Shown here: one piece after another, positions 21,620-31,178 of the stretch | Numbering within the stretch: the first letter of the stretch is position 1 | Layout of the letters: each line of letters starts with the position of its first letter | Assembly (NCBI RefSeq): GCF_014648055.1 | Contig: NZ_BMQJ01000013.1 | Span: 124,001 to 188,000 of the forward strand | Direction of reading: 5' to 3' | DNA from: Streptosporangium pseudovulgare | Lineage (GTDB): Bacteria > Actinomycetota > Actinomycetes > Streptosporangiales > Streptosporangiaceae | DNA: 64,000 nt | Program-made: the position numbers and the translations under genes | Notes under the pieces: generated by a model | What the model was told of the DNA's origin: nothing | What the model saw: the letters and a program-made list of their open reading frames with translations, nothing else | Database searches by the model: none

Positions 21620-24547
21620 CTATGTCGGTGCCTGGTCCAGCAGTCCCTCGGCGGCGGCCGCGGTGACCAGTGCGGTGCGCGTGGTGACCGACAGCTTGCG
21701 CATGGCGGCGCTGAGGTGGCGTTCCACCGTGCGCGGCGACAGCGTCAGGATCTCGGCGATGCGCTTGTTGGTCCACCCGCGCGCCACCAGGGCGACGATC
21801 TCCACCTCGCGCGGGGAGAGGCGGTCGCCGTAGCCCCTGCGCCCGCCGCGCCACGGGCGGGCCACCTCGACTCCCTGCTCGCGCAGCAGGTGGGCCACCC
21901 GGTCCGCGTCCCAGCGCGCGCCCAGCTCCGTCAGCAGCCGCTGGCTCTGCTCCAGCACGGTCAAGCCCCGCTCGCGCTCTCCCGCCTGGAGCAGGCGGCG
22001 CCCCTGGCGTTCGGTGGCGAGCAGCCGGTCATAGGGGCGCGGCAGCGCCGCCCACGCCGCCGCGGCCCGGCCGAACAGGCCGGCCGCCGCTCGCGGGTCG
22101 GAGGTGACCATGGCACGGCAGGTCAGGACGGCCGCGGCGGCGGCGGGGGCGTTACGGCCGGACATCCCGGCGGCGAAGGCCGCCACCAGGCCGCCACGCT
22201 CCTCCGCCCGCCCGGCGGCCAGCAGGGCGTCCAGATGGACCGGCAGGACCTCCGTGGCCCACAGCCACACGTCCTTCCCGGCGATCATGTCCAGGACCGG
22301 CTCGGTGATCTCCAGCGCGGCCTCCGGCTCGCCGCGCGAGAGCAGGATCCGCGCCAGCGCGACGTCGGGGAAGATGAACGGATCGACGTGCCCGCGAGGG
22401 AGGCTGGCGGCCAGGACCTCGCGCAGCCGACGCTCGGCCCGCTGCGGGGCGCCGCGCGCCAGGTCCAGCAAGCCCTGGATCATGCGCGCCTCCAGGCGGG
22501 TCGCCTCGTCGGCCGCCTCCGAGCCGGCCAGTTCGGCGGCCACGTCGTCCAGGCCCTCCCACCGCCCGTCGTGCCAGGCCAGGTGCGCCCGCGCCAGCCT
22601 CAGGACGCTCTCGATCCGGCGATACCCCACTCGCTCCACCAGTGCCGCCGCCGAGTCCAGGTAGGCGCGGGCGTCGTCGTGCCTGCCCCACAGCGTGCAG
22701 AACTGGCCCGCCATCAGGCGCCCGCGGGCGATCTCCTGGCGTTCCAGCCGGCCCGCCCCGTCGGCGGGGAGGCTGCGCGCCACCCGCCAGCCGTCCTCCT
22801 CGCCGAGGCCGAGCAGTGCGGCGGCCTGGTTACTGAGGAAGGCGGCCCGCTCGACCGGCCCGCTGACCAGTGGGAAGAGCTCCTCCGCCCGGCCGGCCCA
22901 GGCCAGGTGCCGCGTGCGGGGCCAGGCGCGGATCATCGGGTTGGCCAGCAACAGCATGGCCTGGACGGCGAGCTCGGGCCGGTCCTCCAGGTCCGGCATG
23001 GCGGCCTCCAGGCCCACCATCGCGGCCTCGAACTCGCCCAGGTGGAAGCGGAGCCGGCCCAGCCGCAACCCGATCTCTCCCCTGGCCTGGGCCGGCAGGC
23101 CGGGGTGGGCGAGGGTCTCCTCCAGCGCGGCGCGGACCCGCTCCCCCAGCCCCAGCAGGGGCTCGGCGGTCACGGAGACGGCCATGCCGAGCCGCCGCGC
23201 CAGGCGGACCCGGCGCTCCACCGGATGGTCGGCGGTGGTCAGCAGGTCCAGCATCATGGCGACCGTGGTGTGGCCGTCGCCCGCCTCCAGGGCGAGCTCG
23301 GCCGCCGCCTCGGCGTAGCGGCACCACTCCTCGACGTCGCCGGACTCGCGGAAGTGGCGGCACAGCCGTACCACGGGCGGATGCTCGCCCTCGCGCAGGG
23401 CCAGGGCCGCGCGGTGGTGCAGCCTGCGGCGGGAGGGGATCGGGGTGGCCTCGGCGACCGCGCGCGAGGCCAGCACGTGGCGGAAGGCGAACGTGCCGCG
23501 CCCGGCCTCGCGCAGCAGGCCCGAGGCGAGCGCGCCGGTCAGGCCGTCGCGGGCGGCGGGTTCGCCGAGGCCGGCGACCGCCGCGATGAGCGCCTCGTCG
23601 GCGGGCGCCTCCAGCACCGCGGCGGCCTCCAGCACGGCGCGGGTGCCCGGGTCGAGGCGGGCGACGCGTTCCAGGACGGAGTCGCGCATCGTGGGCGGGA
23701 CGCGCAGTTCCTCGGTGATGCGGCGGCGCCAGCCGCTCTCGGACCGGAAGATGTCACGCCGGGCGCGCAGCAGGCGCACGGTCTCCTCCAGCGCGAGCGG
23801 GATGCCGCCGGTGTGCTCGTGCAGGAAGGCCGCGAAGCGGTCGGACACGTCGGCGGTGGCGAACATCGACTCCACCAGGGCGCGGGTCTGCGGCACGTCC
23901 AGCGGCTCCAGCGAGATGCGCTCCCAGGCCATGTTCCTGGGCGGCCGCGAGGTCAGGCGCAGCAGCGGCGAGCCCTCGCCGACGTCCAGCGGCCGGTAGG
24001 TGACCACGATGGAGCGCTTGGCGTCCCGGGAGGCGGCCAGGGTGAGCAGCCAGTCGAGCGTGGCCGCGTCCGCCCAGTGCGCGTCCTCGACCACCAGTAC
24101 GTCCACGCCGAGCGCGTCGATCAGCTCGCTGAGCGCGCGAAAGAGCCGGTGTCGGGTCTCCTGCGGGTCGGGCAGCGCCTCCAATGCCGGCGGCAGCCAC
24201 GGCGCCCACTCCGGGAACAGCGGGCGCAGCGCGCCGGCCAGTGGGCTCAGTGCCAGCCCACCCAGGCGGTCGTGGAAGACGCGCAGCCCGTCGACGACCG
24301 CGCCGAGCGGGAAGGGTTCCTCCAGGGGAGGGCAGGCGGCCATGAGCACCACGCGCCCGCGTAGGGCGGGGGCGGCCAGGCACTCGTCCAGCAGGCGGGA
24401 TTTGCCGATGCCCGCCTCGCCTTCGACGAGCACGAGGGCGGGCCGCGACAGCGCGGCGACCATCGTGGCCATGGCGTCGTCGCGGCCGATGAGCGCCGGT
24501 GCGAGCGCGTCCGGTTGTGCCACTTGCGGCACATCAGTCTCGTTCAT
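21620..24547 (-). CDS. LAL-type LuxR-family ATP-binding transcriptional regulator
   Basis: A 975-residue large ATP-binding LuxR regulator. The N-terminal AAA/STAND ATPase has Walker A VEGEAGIGKSRLLDEC and a Walker-B-like VDVLVVEDAHWAD. The middle is a long helical, TPR-like region. The C-terminus carries a LuxR HTH (LSPREVEIVALVARGWTNKR, then IAEILTLSPRTVERHL). LALs (MalT, PikD relatives) activate neighbouring operons in response to an inducer. The next genes on the same strand are the four secreted protease-like proteins, which makes them the likely target. ATG 24547 begins MNETDVPQ. Confidence 0.9.
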   Translation of the reverse strand: MNETDVPQVAQPDALAPALIGRDDAMATMVAALSRPALVLVEGEAGIGKSRLLDECLAAPALRGRVVLMAACPPLEEPFPLGAVVDGLRVFHDRLGGLALSPLAGALRPLFPEWAPWLPPALEALPDPQETRHRLFRALSELIDALGVDVLVVEDAHWADAATLDWLLTLAASRDAKRSIVVTYRPLDVGEGSPLLRLTSRPPRNMAWERISLEPLDVPQTRALVESMFATADVSDRFAAFLHEHTGGIPLALEETVRLLRARRDIFRSESGWRRRITEELRVPPTMRDSVLERVARLDPGTRAVLEAAAVLEAPADEALIAAVAGLGEPAARDGLTGALASGLLREAGRGTFAFRHVLASRAVAEATPIPSRRRLHHRAALALREGEHPPVVRLCRHFRESGDVEEWCRYAEAAAELALEAGDGHTTVAMMLDLLTTADHPVERRVRLARRLGMAVSVTAEPLLGLGERVRAALEETLAHPGLPAQARGEIGLRLGRLRFHLGEFEAAMVGLEAAMPDLEDRPELAVQAMLLLANPMIRAWPRTRHLAWAGRAEELFPLVSGPVERAAFLSNQAAALLGLGEEDGWRVARSLPADGAGRLERQEIARGRLMAGQFCTLWGRHDDARAYLDSAAALVERVGYRRIESVLRLARAHLAWHDGRWEGLDDVAAELAGSEAADEATRLEARMIQGLLDLARGAPQRAERRLREVLAASLPRGHVDPFIFPDVALARILLSRGEPEAALEITEPVLDMIAGKDVWLWATEVLPVHLDALLAAGRAEERGGLVAAFAAGMSGRNAPAAAAAVLTCRAMVTSDPRAAAGLFGRAAAAWAALPRPYDRLLATERQGRRLLQAGERERGLTVLEQSQRLLTELGARWDADRVAHLLREQGVEVARPWRGGRRGYGDRLSPREVEIVALVARGWTNKRIAEILTLSPRTVERHLSAAMRKLSVTTRTALVTAAAAEGLLDQAPT

Positions 24548-24721
24548 TCGTTAAGGGGGTGTATATCACGCTCCTGTCTCACCGGCGGGTGAAGGCGGGG
24601 GCGAGCTTCGGGCCCGGCCCCGCGGTTCCTTCGCTGCGGCCGTGAGGAGGTGGCCGTCGCGGGCGGCGACCGCGACGACGCGGTCGCCGACGACACCGGA
24701 GTGTTCGACGGGTGCCGGTGC

Positions 24722-26539
24722 TCAGAACAGCGTTTCGACGTACTCTTCGGCCGGCCCGAGGTCGGGCCCGCCGCGGAGTTCGATCCGGTCCCCCGAATGC
24801 TCGAGTTCCAGCACGGTGACGGTGTTCTCGCCCCGCACCATGAAGGGGGCGGGCAGGTAGAGCGTCATCTGCGGGCCGACCTCCCAGTAGCGGCCGAGCA
24901 GAACGTCGTTGATCCAGACGAAGCCCTTGCCGAAGCCGGGGAAGGCGAGGAACGTGTCCCTCGGCTCGTCCACGTACAGGCGTGCGGTCGCGAATCCGGC
25001 CGAGCCCCGGGGAGCCGCGGCGGAGGTCGCGCGGGCGAGGTCGTCACCGGTCCACTCGGCGAGCGGCAGGGGGTGCATCGTCCAGCCGTGCACCAGACGG
25101 CGTTCGATCCGGACGCCACCGAGGATGCCCTTTCCCTGGCCGAGCAGCGGTCCGTAGTTGATACGTCCCTGGTTCTCGACCAGCAGTTCGAGCCGCGCCT
25201 CCTCGCCTGCGCCGTCGAGGGGGAGCGAGGCCGTGTCCCGGTCGAGCACACCGGCCGGCCGGCCGTCGACGAAGACCTGGGCGCGATCGTGCAGCCCGGA
25301 GACCGTCAGCTCGGTGGTTCCCCGGGGCAGGCGCGGGTGTGCGCGGTAGAGCACCAGGCCGGAGGACTGCCCCAGTTCCTCGAAGCTGAGCGGGTGCGGG
25401 GAGGCCACGGCCTCGGACACCGCGCCCAGGGCGCCGAGCAGGCCGGCGACGCGGGTGACCCGGAGTGTGCGGGGGGTGAGCAGCGGCGGATCGGCGGGCA
25501 GGGGGCGGTCCGGAGCGCCGGTCACGGCGCGCAGCCGATCGCGGAGCGCGAAGAACTTCGGGGTGAGCGCTCCGTGCTCGGCGATCGGAGCGTCGGAGTC
25601 GTAGCTGGTCACGGTCGGCTGGATGGTGTCGCCGTCGTGGTTGGCGCCGGCCCAGAGGCCGAAGTTGGTGCCGCCGTGGACCATGTAGATGCTGACCGAG
25701 CCGCCGGCCTCGAGGATGTCGGTGAGCGTCTCCGCCGCGCTCGCGACCGAGCGGACGTGGTGTTTCTCGCCCCAGTGGTCGAACCAGCCGTTCCAGTACT
25801 CCGCGCAGACGAACGGCTCTCCGGCGCGGCGTGAGCGCAGCAGCTCGGCGGCTTGGGCCGCCCGAGAGCCGAACGTCACGGCCGCGAGCTCATCGGTCAG
25901 GGTTCCGCCGTCGAGCATCAGCTCGGTGGGGCCGTCAGCGGTGTACAGCAGCTCGGTGACGCCCCGTTCGACGAGCGCGTCACGGACCCACCGCAGGTAG
26001 GCGTGGTCGTCTCCGTAGCTGCCGTACTCGTTCTCGACCTGCACCGCGACGACCGGCCCGCCGCGGGAGGCCTGGAGCGCGGCGATCCGCGGGACGAGTT
26101 CGTCGAACCAGCGTGCCACCTCGTCGAGGAAGGGGCGGTGGGAGGAGCGCAGCCGCATGCCCGGGGTGCCGGTCAGCCAGGCCGGCAGGCCGCCGTTGTC
26201 CCACTCCGCACAGATGTAGGGGCCGGGCCGGACGATCACGTCGAGGCCCGTGTCCTGGGCGAGCCGGACGAACCGCTCGACGTCGTGCCAGCCGTCGAAG
26301 CGGCGCCGCCCTCGTCGGCGTTCGTGGAAGTTCCAGGGGACGTAGGTGTCGATCGTGTTCAGGCCCATGGCCGCGACGCGCTCCAGCCGGTCCGCCCACT
26401 GGTCGGGATGGACCCGGAAATAGTGCAGTGATCCCGCGAGGATGCGGTGCGGGCGGCCGTCGCGCAGGAGTTCACCGTGGGGGTAGGACAGGATCGCCGC
26501 GGACCGGCGCCTGTGTTCCGCCGCTGTCGTGAGTGTCAC
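24722..26539 (-). CDS. Glycoside hydrolase family 35 beta-galactosidase
   Basis: A 605-residue retaining exo-glycosidase without a signal peptide, so probably cytoplasmic. The GH35 acid/base Glu is in VVAVQVENEYGSYGDD and the nucleophile Glu in PFVCAEYWNGWFDHWG. The TIM-barrel start ILAGSLHYFRVHPDQWADRL, DTYVPWNFHE and GPYICAEWDNGGLP are typical. The C-terminal beta-sandwich contains LFVNDVLLGRYWEVGPQ-like GFVWINDVLLGRYWEVGPQ. The GTG at 26539 overlaps the stop of the permease gene (GTGA), making it the last gene of the importer operon. It should cleave terminal beta-galactosides brought in by the ABC system. Confidence 0.92.
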   Translation of the reverse strand: MTLTTAAEHRRRSAAILSYPHGELLRDGRPHRILAGSLHYFRVHPDQWADRLERVAAMGLNTIDTYVPWNFHERRRGRRRFDGWHDVERFVRLAQDTGLDVIVRPGPYICAEWDNGGLPAWLTGTPGMRLRSSHRPFLDEVARWFDELVPRIAALQASRGGPVVAVQVENEYGSYGDDHAYLRWVRDALVERGVTELLYTADGPTELMLDGGTLTDELAAVTFGSRAAQAAELLRSRRAGEPFVCAEYWNGWFDHWGEKHHVRSVASAAETLTDILEAGGSVSIYMVHGGTNFGLWAGANHDGDTIQPTVTSYDSDAPIAEHGALTPKFFALRDRLRAVTGAPDRPLPADPPLLTPRTLRVTRVAGLLGALGAVSEAVASPHPLSFEELGQSSGLVLYRAHPRLPRGTTELTVSGLHDRAQVFVDGRPAGVLDRDTASLPLDGAGEEARLELLVENQGRINYGPLLGQGKGILGGVRIERRLVHGWTMHPLPLAEWTGDDLARATSAAAPRGSAGFATARLYVDEPRDTFLAFPGFGKGFVWINDVLLGRYWEVGPQMTLYLPAPFMVRGENTVTVLELEHSGDRIELRGGPDLGPAEEYVETLF

Positions 26540-27411
26540 TTGAAGGCTCCTGCCGTCATGCCGGCGCGCCAGAACCGCTGCAGCGCGAGGAAGGCTGCCA
26601 GCAGCGGGACGATCGACACCAGCGATCCGATGATCACCAGCGGCGGCGGTACCGCCACGTGGCTCGCGTTCCAGCCGACCAGCCCGACGGTGACCGGCTG
26701 CAGGCGGTCATCGCCGAGCACCATGGCGGGCAGGAGGTAGTTGTTCCAGATCTCGACGAACTGGAACAGGAAGATGGTCACCAGGGCGGGGAGCATCATC
26801 CGCACGGCGAGCGTGCGGAAGATCCGGAACTCGCCCGCCCCGTCGAGGCGGCCCGCCTCGATCACCTCGTCCGGTACGGACTGCGCGGCGAAGACGCGGG
26901 AGAGGTACACGCCGAACGGGCTGACGACGCTGGGCAGCAGCACGGCGATCGGGGTGTTGATCAGGTGGATGCCGGAGAACATCAGGTAGAGCGGCAGGGT
27001 GAACAGGATCTTCGGCACCAGCACGGCGGCGAGCACGCTCCCGAAGAGGACGCCACGGCCGCGGAACTCGTACTTGGCGATCGTGTACCCGGCCAGGGCG
27101 GACAGCACGGTGCCCACCATGGCGCCGACCCCGCAGTAGACGACGCTGTTGAGCATCCACCGCCAGAAGATGCCGTCGCCCTGCGCCGTGAGCCTGGCGA
27201 GGTTGTCGAACAGCCCGAAGCCGTCGAACCACAGGCCGTCGCCGCTGAACTGCCTTCCGAACGGTTTGGTGGCGGAGACCAGCAGCCACCACAGCGGGAA
27301 GAGGAAATAGAGGGTGGACAGTGCCAGGAGCAGCGTCACGACGGTACGGCTCAGCGGGGTGGTCTCGCGACGGGGCCGCAGTCGGAGCGGCTTGGCGGTG
27401 ACCGCGCTCAT
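26536..27411 (-). CDS. Sugar ABC transporter permease, MalG-like
   Basis: A 291-residue inner-membrane protein with six predicted membrane segments. The first is VVTLLLALSTLYFLFPLWWL. The EAA-loop that contacts the ATPase reads EVIEAGRLDGAGEFRIFRTL. It forms a heterodimer with the MalF-like permease encoded just upstream, with a 4-base ATGA overlap at 27408-27411. The downstream overlap with the GH35 gene supports one operon. No ATPase gene is in the operon, so a shared MsiK-type ATPase elsewhere is probable, as is common in actinomycetes. Confidence 0.92.
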   Translation of the reverse strand: MSAVTAKPLRLRPRRETTPLSRTVVTLLLALSTLYFLFPLWWLLVSATKPFGRQFSGDGLWFDGFGLFDNLARLTAQGDGIFWRWMLNSVVYCGVGAMVGTVLSALAGYTIAKYEFRGRGVLFGSVLAAVLVPKILFTLPLYLMFSGIHLINTPIAVLLPSVVSPFGVYLSRVFAAQSVPDEVIEAGRLDGAGEFRIFRTLAVRMMLPALVTIFLFQFVEIWNNYLLPAMVLGDDRLQPVTVGLVGWNASHVAVPPPLVIIGSLVSIVPLLAAFLALQRFWRAGMTAGAFK

Positions 27412-28364
27412 GCCTTCGCCCCCCGGCCGGTCAGCGTGAAGAACGCCAGCGACACGGCGCCGACGAGCACCGCCAGGATCACCGACTGGGCCGCCGCGTA
27501 CGGGTAGTTCCCGGCGGCGACGGCCGCCTGGGCGGACATGATGGGGGTGAACGTCGAGGGGACCGCGCCGCCGGAGATGGGCTGCAGCACGGTCGGCTCG
27601 TTGAACAGCTGGGCCGATCCGATGATGGAGAAGACCGCGGTCAGGACGATGGCGCCGCGCACCGCCGGGATCTTGATGTTCCAGGCGATCCGGAGCGCCG
27701 AGGCGCCGTCCATTCTCGCGGCCTCCAGCACCTCGGCGGGGATCGACTGCAGCGCGGCGTAGATGATGATCATGTTGTAGCCGGTCCAGCTCCAGGTGAC
27801 GATGTTCGCCACCGACCACAGGACGACGCCGTCGTCGAAGAACGGGATCCCGAGGCCGAGCGGCCGCAGGAGGTGGTTGACCGGGCTCGACTGCGGTGAG
27901 TACATGAACGACCAGACCAGCGCCGCACTCACGCCCGGGACCGCGTACGGCAGGAAGCCGGCGAGCCGGAAGAGACCCTTGCCCCGCGCGGACCTGGAGT
28001 CGATCAGCAGCGCCAGCCCGAGGGCCAGGGCGAGCATCACCGGCACCTGCACGACGCCGAAGAGCGCGACCCGGCCCAGGGAGGCGACGAAGGCCTTGTC
28101 GCCGAGGGCCTGGACGTAGTTGCCGAGCGGGTCGAACACCTTCACCGGCGGCGCCAGCCCGAGTCCCGACCGGCGGACGGCGAACAGGCTGCTGACGGCC
28201 GCGTAGATGATCGGCGCGACGTACATGGCCAGGAAGAGCACCGCGAACGGGCCGCAGAACAGCAGCGGCGTGCGCCACCTCGGCGGAGCGTCGCTCCCTC
28301 CGCCGTGTCGCGGTACGGCGCGCGGTCCGGGTGCGGTGGCCGTCACCGTGGCGAGGTCGGTCAC
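27408..28364 (-). CDS. Sugar ABC transporter permease, MalF-like
   Basis: A 318-residue inner-membrane permease. The first membrane segment is LLFCGPFAVLFLAMYVAPII, the EAA loop is EVLEAARMDGASALRIAWNI, and five further hydrophobic segments follow. The GTG at 28364 follows GAGGAGAGCCG, a strong ribosome-binding site, which rules out the longer upstream frame. It lies 50 bases after the binding-protein gene and overlaps the MalG-like gene. Confidence 0.92.
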   Translation of the reverse strand: MTDLATVTATAPGPRAVPRHGGGSDAPPRWRTPLLFCGPFAVLFLAMYVAPIIYAAVSSLFAVRRSGLGLAPPVKVFDPLGNYVQALGDKAFVASLGRVALFGVVQVPVMLALALGLALLIDSRSARGKGLFRLAGFLPYAVPGVSAALVWSFMYSPQSSPVNHLLRPLGLGIPFFDDGVVLWSVANIVTWSWTGYNMIIIYAALQSIPAEVLEAARMDGASALRIAWNIKIPAVRGAIVLTAVFSIIGSAQLFNEPTVLQPISGGAVPSTFTPIMSAQAAVAAGNYPYAAAQSVILAVLVGAVSLAFFTLTGRGAKA

Positions 28365-28414
28365 CGGCTCTCCTCCTCGTACGACCCGGTCAGGAGCTCT
28401 TTCTGCCGCATGGG

Positions 28415-29722
28415 TCACCCGGAGACCTTCAGGCCCTGGCCGTTCAGCTCCGCGACCGTCTTCTCCTGCGCGGTCCGCAGCGCGTCGGTGATGGTGCCCT
28501 TGCCCGCCCAGGCCCTGCCGAGGCCGTCGTTCAGGTCGGCGGTGGTCTTGGTCATGATCGGGCCCCATGTCCAGCCGGTGTCGACCTTCGCGGACTCCTC
28601 GGCGAACACCTTGTAGATCTTCTGCCCGCCGAAGTAGGGGTCGTCGGCGGTGAGCTGCGGCAGGTCGAGCAGCGCCTTCGCGGCCGGGTACAGCGCGGCC
28701 TTGTCGACGAGGACGCCGTAGGCGTCACGGTCCGTGCTCATCCAGTGCGCGAACTTCCAGGCCGCCTCGGGTGTCTTGCAGCCTTTGAGGACGGCGGTGG
28801 ACGATCCGCCCGCGTTGCCGGCCTTGGCCTCGCCGGCGCTCCACTGCGGCATCGGCGCGACGGCCCACTTGCCGGAGCCGTCCTTCGCGCCGCTCTTGAT
28901 GACGCCGGCCTGCCAGACGGCGCCGACGACGGTGGCGATGCTGCCGTCGCCGAGCCCGCCGTACCAGGCCTGGTCGTACATCGGGGCGCCACTGATCAGG
29001 CCTTTGCCGATCAGGCCCTGCCAGTAGTCCGCGACCTTCTTGTTGGCCTCGGAGTTCAGGGTGACCTTCCAGGAGTCGCCGTCGACGCCGAACCAGCCGG
29101 CGCCGGCCTGCCAGGCCAGACCCGCGTAGTCGTAGTCCATGTACGGCGAGGAGACGTACCTGTCCGGGTCGGAGGCGTGGATCTTCTCGGCGGCGGTCCT
29201 GTACTCCTCCCAGGTGGCGGGAGGCTTGAGGCCGAGCGAGTCGAACAGCTCCTTGTTGTAGAACAGGGCCATGGGACCGGTGTCGACGGGGGCGCCGTAG
29301 ACGGCGTCGCCGAGCGAGACGGACTTCCAGGCCGCCTGCTGGAACTCGTCCTTGGCGGCCGTCGCGTACCGGGCGACGTCCTGAAGGGCGCCCTGGGCGG
29401 CGAAGCTCGGCAGGGTCTCGTAGCCGAGCTGGGCCAGGCACGGTGCGTTGCCCGCCTGGACCGCGTTCAGCAGCTTCTGGTAGCCGCCCTTGGCGCCGGG
29501 CTGTACCTGCTGGTAGACGACCTGAATGTCGGGATGACCGTCGTTGAACGCCTTGACGGCGTCCTCGTAGCCCGGCGCCCAGCCCCAGAACGTCACCGTG
29601 GCCTTGCCGCCACCGCCGGCCGCCCCGGTGGCACCCGGCCCGGTATCCGAGCAGCCCGCGAGGACGAGTCCGAGCGCGAGCGCACCCGTCATCGTGACCG
29701 TGCGCGTCATCGGCTTCTTCAT
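28415..29722 (-). CDS. Sugar ABC transporter substrate-binding lipoprotein
   Basis: A 435-residue family-1 extracellular solute-binding protein. The N-terminus MKKPMTRTVTMTGALALGLV ends in the lipobox LAGC, so it should be lipid-anchored at Cys 24. The body begins KATVTFWGWAPGYEDAVKAF and includes PVDTGPMALFYNKELFDSLG, the hallmark of the family. ATG 29722 follows GAAAGGAAAG. It is the first gene of the operon (binding protein, two permeases, GH35) and is divergent from the LacI repressor. The ligand is probably a beta-galactoside oligosaccharide, inferred from the GH35 enzyme. Confidence 0.92.
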   Translation of the reverse strand: MKKPMTRTVTMTGALALGLVLAGCSDTGPGATGAAGGGGKATVTFWGWAPGYEDAVKAFNDGHPDIQVVYQQVQPGAKGGYQKLLNAVQAGNAPCLAQLGYETLPSFAAQGALQDVARYATAAKDEFQQAAWKSVSLGDAVYGAPVDTGPMALFYNKELFDSLGLKPPATWEEYRTAAEKIHASDPDRYVSSPYMDYDYAGLAWQAGAGWFGVDGDSWKVTLNSEANKKVADYWQGLIGKGLISGAPMYDQAWYGGLGDGSIATVVGAVWQAGVIKSGAKDGSGKWAVAPMPQWSAGEAKAGNAGGSSTAVLKGCKTPEAAWKFAHWMSTDRDAYGVLVDKAALYPAAKALLDLPQLTADDPYFGGQKIYKVFAEESAKVDTGWTWGPIMTKTTADLNDGLGRAWAGKGTITDALRTAQEKTVAELNGQGLKVSG

Positions 29723-29837
29723 GGTCTTTCCTTTCACGAGCGGAGAGCGGGACCCTGCTCTCCCGCGGCCCGTCACGAGGCGCAGGCGACGCACCGCCGC
29801 CCGGTCTCGGTGCGGCGCTCGCACTGATGTGCCGCGA

Positions 29838-29866
29838 CTATGGCACAACATGTTATCGATGCCAAT
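29838..29866. promoter_or_regulatory. LacI-family operator between the importer operon and its repressor
   Basis: The core TGTTATCGATGCCA has a central CG dyad, flanked by CTATGGCA. The same 29-base word recurs with five mismatches, inverted, at 31150-31178. It lies in the divergent promoter region and is the likely repressor site. Confidence 0.65.
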
Positions 29867-29961
29867 AGGAAGCTCCCGGGAGACCGTCAACGCGGCGGCA
29901 ACAGCGGTGATGAGTGATGGCGCGGTATCATGGCCCGCGAAGATGACGGCGAAAGGGACTC

Positions 29962-31035
29962 ATGGAGATGCGAAGCGCGGGTGGCGACGCCGTGCGGCCG
30001 CCCGCGATGGCCGACGTCGCCCGGGTGGCGGGAGTCTCCCCCCAGACCGTGTCGAGGACCCTTTCCGGCCACCCCAGCGTGCAGGAGAGCACGCGGGCGA
30101 AGGTTCTCGCGGCCGTCGACCAGCTCGGATACCGCAAGAACAACGCCGCCCGGGTGCTGTCGTCCGGCCGTAGCCGCAGCATCGGCGTGGTGATGCTGCG
30201 GACCGTCTTCTACTCGCGCGTCACCCTCATGTACGGCATCGAGAGCGCCGCCCAGGAAGCCGGCTACTCGGTCTCGGCCGCCACCACGGACTGCCTCGAC
30301 ACCTCCGCCATCGAGGACGCCCTGTCGCGGCTGACCGACCAGGGCGTGGACGGGGTGATCCTCGCCGTCCCGCTCATGCACGTGAGCAGGCGCATCGAGC
30401 AGCTCACCCGGTCGGTGCCCACCGTCACGATCGACGGGTCGCGCACCTCGGCCACCGAGGTCGTGGCCGTCGACCAGTCGCTGGCCGCGCGGCTGGCGAC
30501 CCGGCACCTCCTCGACCTGGGGCACGAGACCGTCTGGCACGTCGCCGGGCCAGGGGAGTGGCTTGAGGCGGCCAGCCGCACGCGGGGATGGCGTGACACC
30601 CTGGAGGCGGAGGGCAGGGTCGTCCCGCCCGAGCTGGAAGGGGACTGGTCGCCCGAGTCCGGTTACCGCAACGGCCTCATCCTGGGCAGGATCCCCGACG
30701 TCACCGCGGTCTTCGTGGCCAGCGACGAGATGGCGTTCGGCGTCGTCCGCGCGCTGCACGAACTCGGCAGGCGCGTGCCCGGCGACATCTCCGTGGTCGG
30801 CGTCGACGACATCGCGCTGGCCTCGTACTGCTCGCCCCCGCTGACGACCGTGGCCCAGCCGTTCGCCGAGATGGGCGCCCTCGCCGTCCGCCATCTGGTG
30901 CGCCATCTCAACGATCCGGAGGCCGCGCCCGAGCCCGCCGCCGTCGAACCGGCCCTGGTCGTGCGCGCCAGCACCGCCCCGCCGGGCGGATCACGTGGTG
31001 AGAAGCCTCCGAGGGGCTCGTCAAGCGGTACGTGA
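29962..31035 (+). CDS. LacI-family transcriptional repressor of the beta-galactoside operon
   Basis: A 357-residue regulator. The N-terminal HTH reads MADVARVAGVSPQTVSRTLS, then SVQESTRAKVLAAVDQLGYR and the hinge helix NNAARVLSSGRS. The periplasmic-binding-like core has IGVVMLRTVFYSR, VDGVILAVPL, AVFVASDEMAFGVVRALHEL and GDISVVGVDDIALASYC. It is divergent from the sugar importer/GH35 operon with an operator in between, so it probably represses that operon until the sugar binds. The start could also be the second in-frame ATG at 29968. The last about 20 residues are a Pro/Gly/Ser tail beyond the usual domain end. Confidence 0.92.
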   Translation: MEMRSAGGDAVRPPAMADVARVAGVSPQTVSRTLSGHPSVQESTRAKVLAAVDQLGYRKNNAARVLSSGRSRSIGVVMLRTVFYSRVTLMYGIESAAQEAGYSVSAATTDCLDTSAIEDALSRLTDQGVDGVILAVPLMHVSRRIEQLTRSVPTVTIDGSRTSATEVVAVDQSLAARLATRHLLDLGHETVWHVAGPGEWLEAASRTRGWRDTLEAEGRVVPPELEGDWSPESGYRNGLILGRIPDVTAVFVASDEMAFGVVRALHELGRRVPGDISVVGVDDIALASYCSPPLTTVAQPFAEMGALAVRHLVRHLNDPEAAPEPAAVEPALVVRASTAPPGGSRGEKPPRGSSSGT

Positions 31036-31176
31036 CGCCTTCGCCGCCGGGCCGGTCCCGCCAGGGCGCGGGATGCGACGTCGACGAGCGACGAACAGGC
31101 GGGCGTCGCGGCTGTGCGCCGCGGCATCCGTGTACGGGGCCAGAAGTGTCTTGGCATCGATAACATTCTCTGCCAT
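31021..31176 (-). CDS. Possible 51-residue ORF whose start overlaps a LacI-type operator
   Basis: An open frame on the minus strand from ATG 31176 begins MAENVIDAKTLLAPYTDAAA and ends in a basic, proline-rich tail overlapping the 3' end of lacI. Its first nine codons are the second operator copy (31150-31178). No family is recognised. It could be a truncated former gene of this operon whose promoter region survives, or chance. Confidence 0.3.
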   Translation of the reverse strand: MAENVIDAKTLLAPYTDAAAHSRDARLFVARRRRIPRPGGTGPAAKASRTA

Positions 31177-31178
31177 AG
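31150..31178. promoter_or_regulatory. Second, inverted copy of the LacI-type operator
   Basis: TTGGCATCGATAACAT, followed by TGCCATAG six bases later, is the reverse complement of the 29838-29866 site with 24 of 29 bases identical. It lies downstream of lacI and upstream of the ricin-domain gene. Confidence 0.55.
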
